A stretch of 64,000 nt of DNA, taken from contig NC_053112.1 of assembly GCF_010015445.1 (NCBI RefSeq), positions 32,757,498 through 32,821,497 of the forward strand, given 5' to 3'. This stretch comes from Perca fluviatilis (lineage: Eukaryota; Chordata; Actinopteri; Perciformes; Percidae). Below are positions 63,785-64,000 of the stretch, in pieces. How positions within the stretch are numbered: the first letter of the stretch is position 1; the number at the start of each line of letters is the position of its first letter. The position numbers and the translations under genes were made by a program. The notes beneath the pieces were generated by a model. The model did not search any database, was not told the DNA's origin, and was given only the letters and a program-made list of their open reading frames with translations.

Positions 63785-64000
63785 AAATCCCCAGAGGCAA
63801 CGAACATTTCTCTCTTTTTTTTACAGTGTGTTTGCTTCTTTCAGCCCTTAAGCTTTAACTCTTTTGATTCTTGCGAAGCCACTTTGGCAAAACCACTGAG
63901 GTGCAACCCAATAGCCAAGCCCATGTTCTCACTTTGTCATCATGTTTACTTTGGGAGTGAGGAGACGAGAGTCTGTACCATTCCCACTGAAATAGAATGA

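Overview
This window is from a ray-finned fish nuclear genome. It is intron-rich and AT-biased, carries long CA/GT and GATA microsatellites, and is full of teleost-type SINEs, MITEs and hAT elements. Three protein-coding genes can be recognised in the order lrba (minus), rps3a (plus), sh3d19 (minus). This is the arrangement known from human 4q31, so the block is conserved vertebrate synteny and not an accessory island. All gene models below were built by hand from splice sites and translation.

Positions 1-22752 are most simply the large intron downstream of the first coding exon of lrba (exon at 22753-22938, minus strand). I found no further lrba exon and no nested mab21l2 there, only repeats. 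A CpG-rich promoter region with an NRF1 palindrome follows (about 22941-23700). The stretch from 23.7 to 29.5 kb is intergenic and holds a tRNA-derived SINE, an A-rich low-complexity block and a 5'-truncated L2-type LINE.

rps3a (29574-34939) is complete: six coding exons, all GT-AG, 266 codons plus stop, a 5' TOP tract, a poly(A) signal, and a C/D-box snoRNA in its last intron that fits SNORD73. sh3d19 (54560 down to 36312) is complete in 21 coding exons that join in one frame to 1054 residues. It has an acidic N-terminus, a PPSY motif, a long proline-rich exon and five C-terminal SH3 domains. rps3a and sh3d19 converge tail to tail about 1.2 kb apart.

Right of sh3d19, a CpG-rich block ending in a strong plus-strand splice donor at 57040/57041 is probably the untranslated first exon of the next gene, likely fhip1a (fam160a1) by synteny. 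It is head to head with sh3d19. The rest, to 64000, is repeats plus one frameshifted minus-strand coding remnant near 63.4-63.8 kb.

I see no novel multi-gene system. The most interesting points are three elements that share TAG...CTA termini, 9-bp target duplications and a subterminal hairpin; long perfect palindromes at 19358-19427 and 54825-54884; nested transposon insertions; the snoRNA; and the coding remnant at the right edge.
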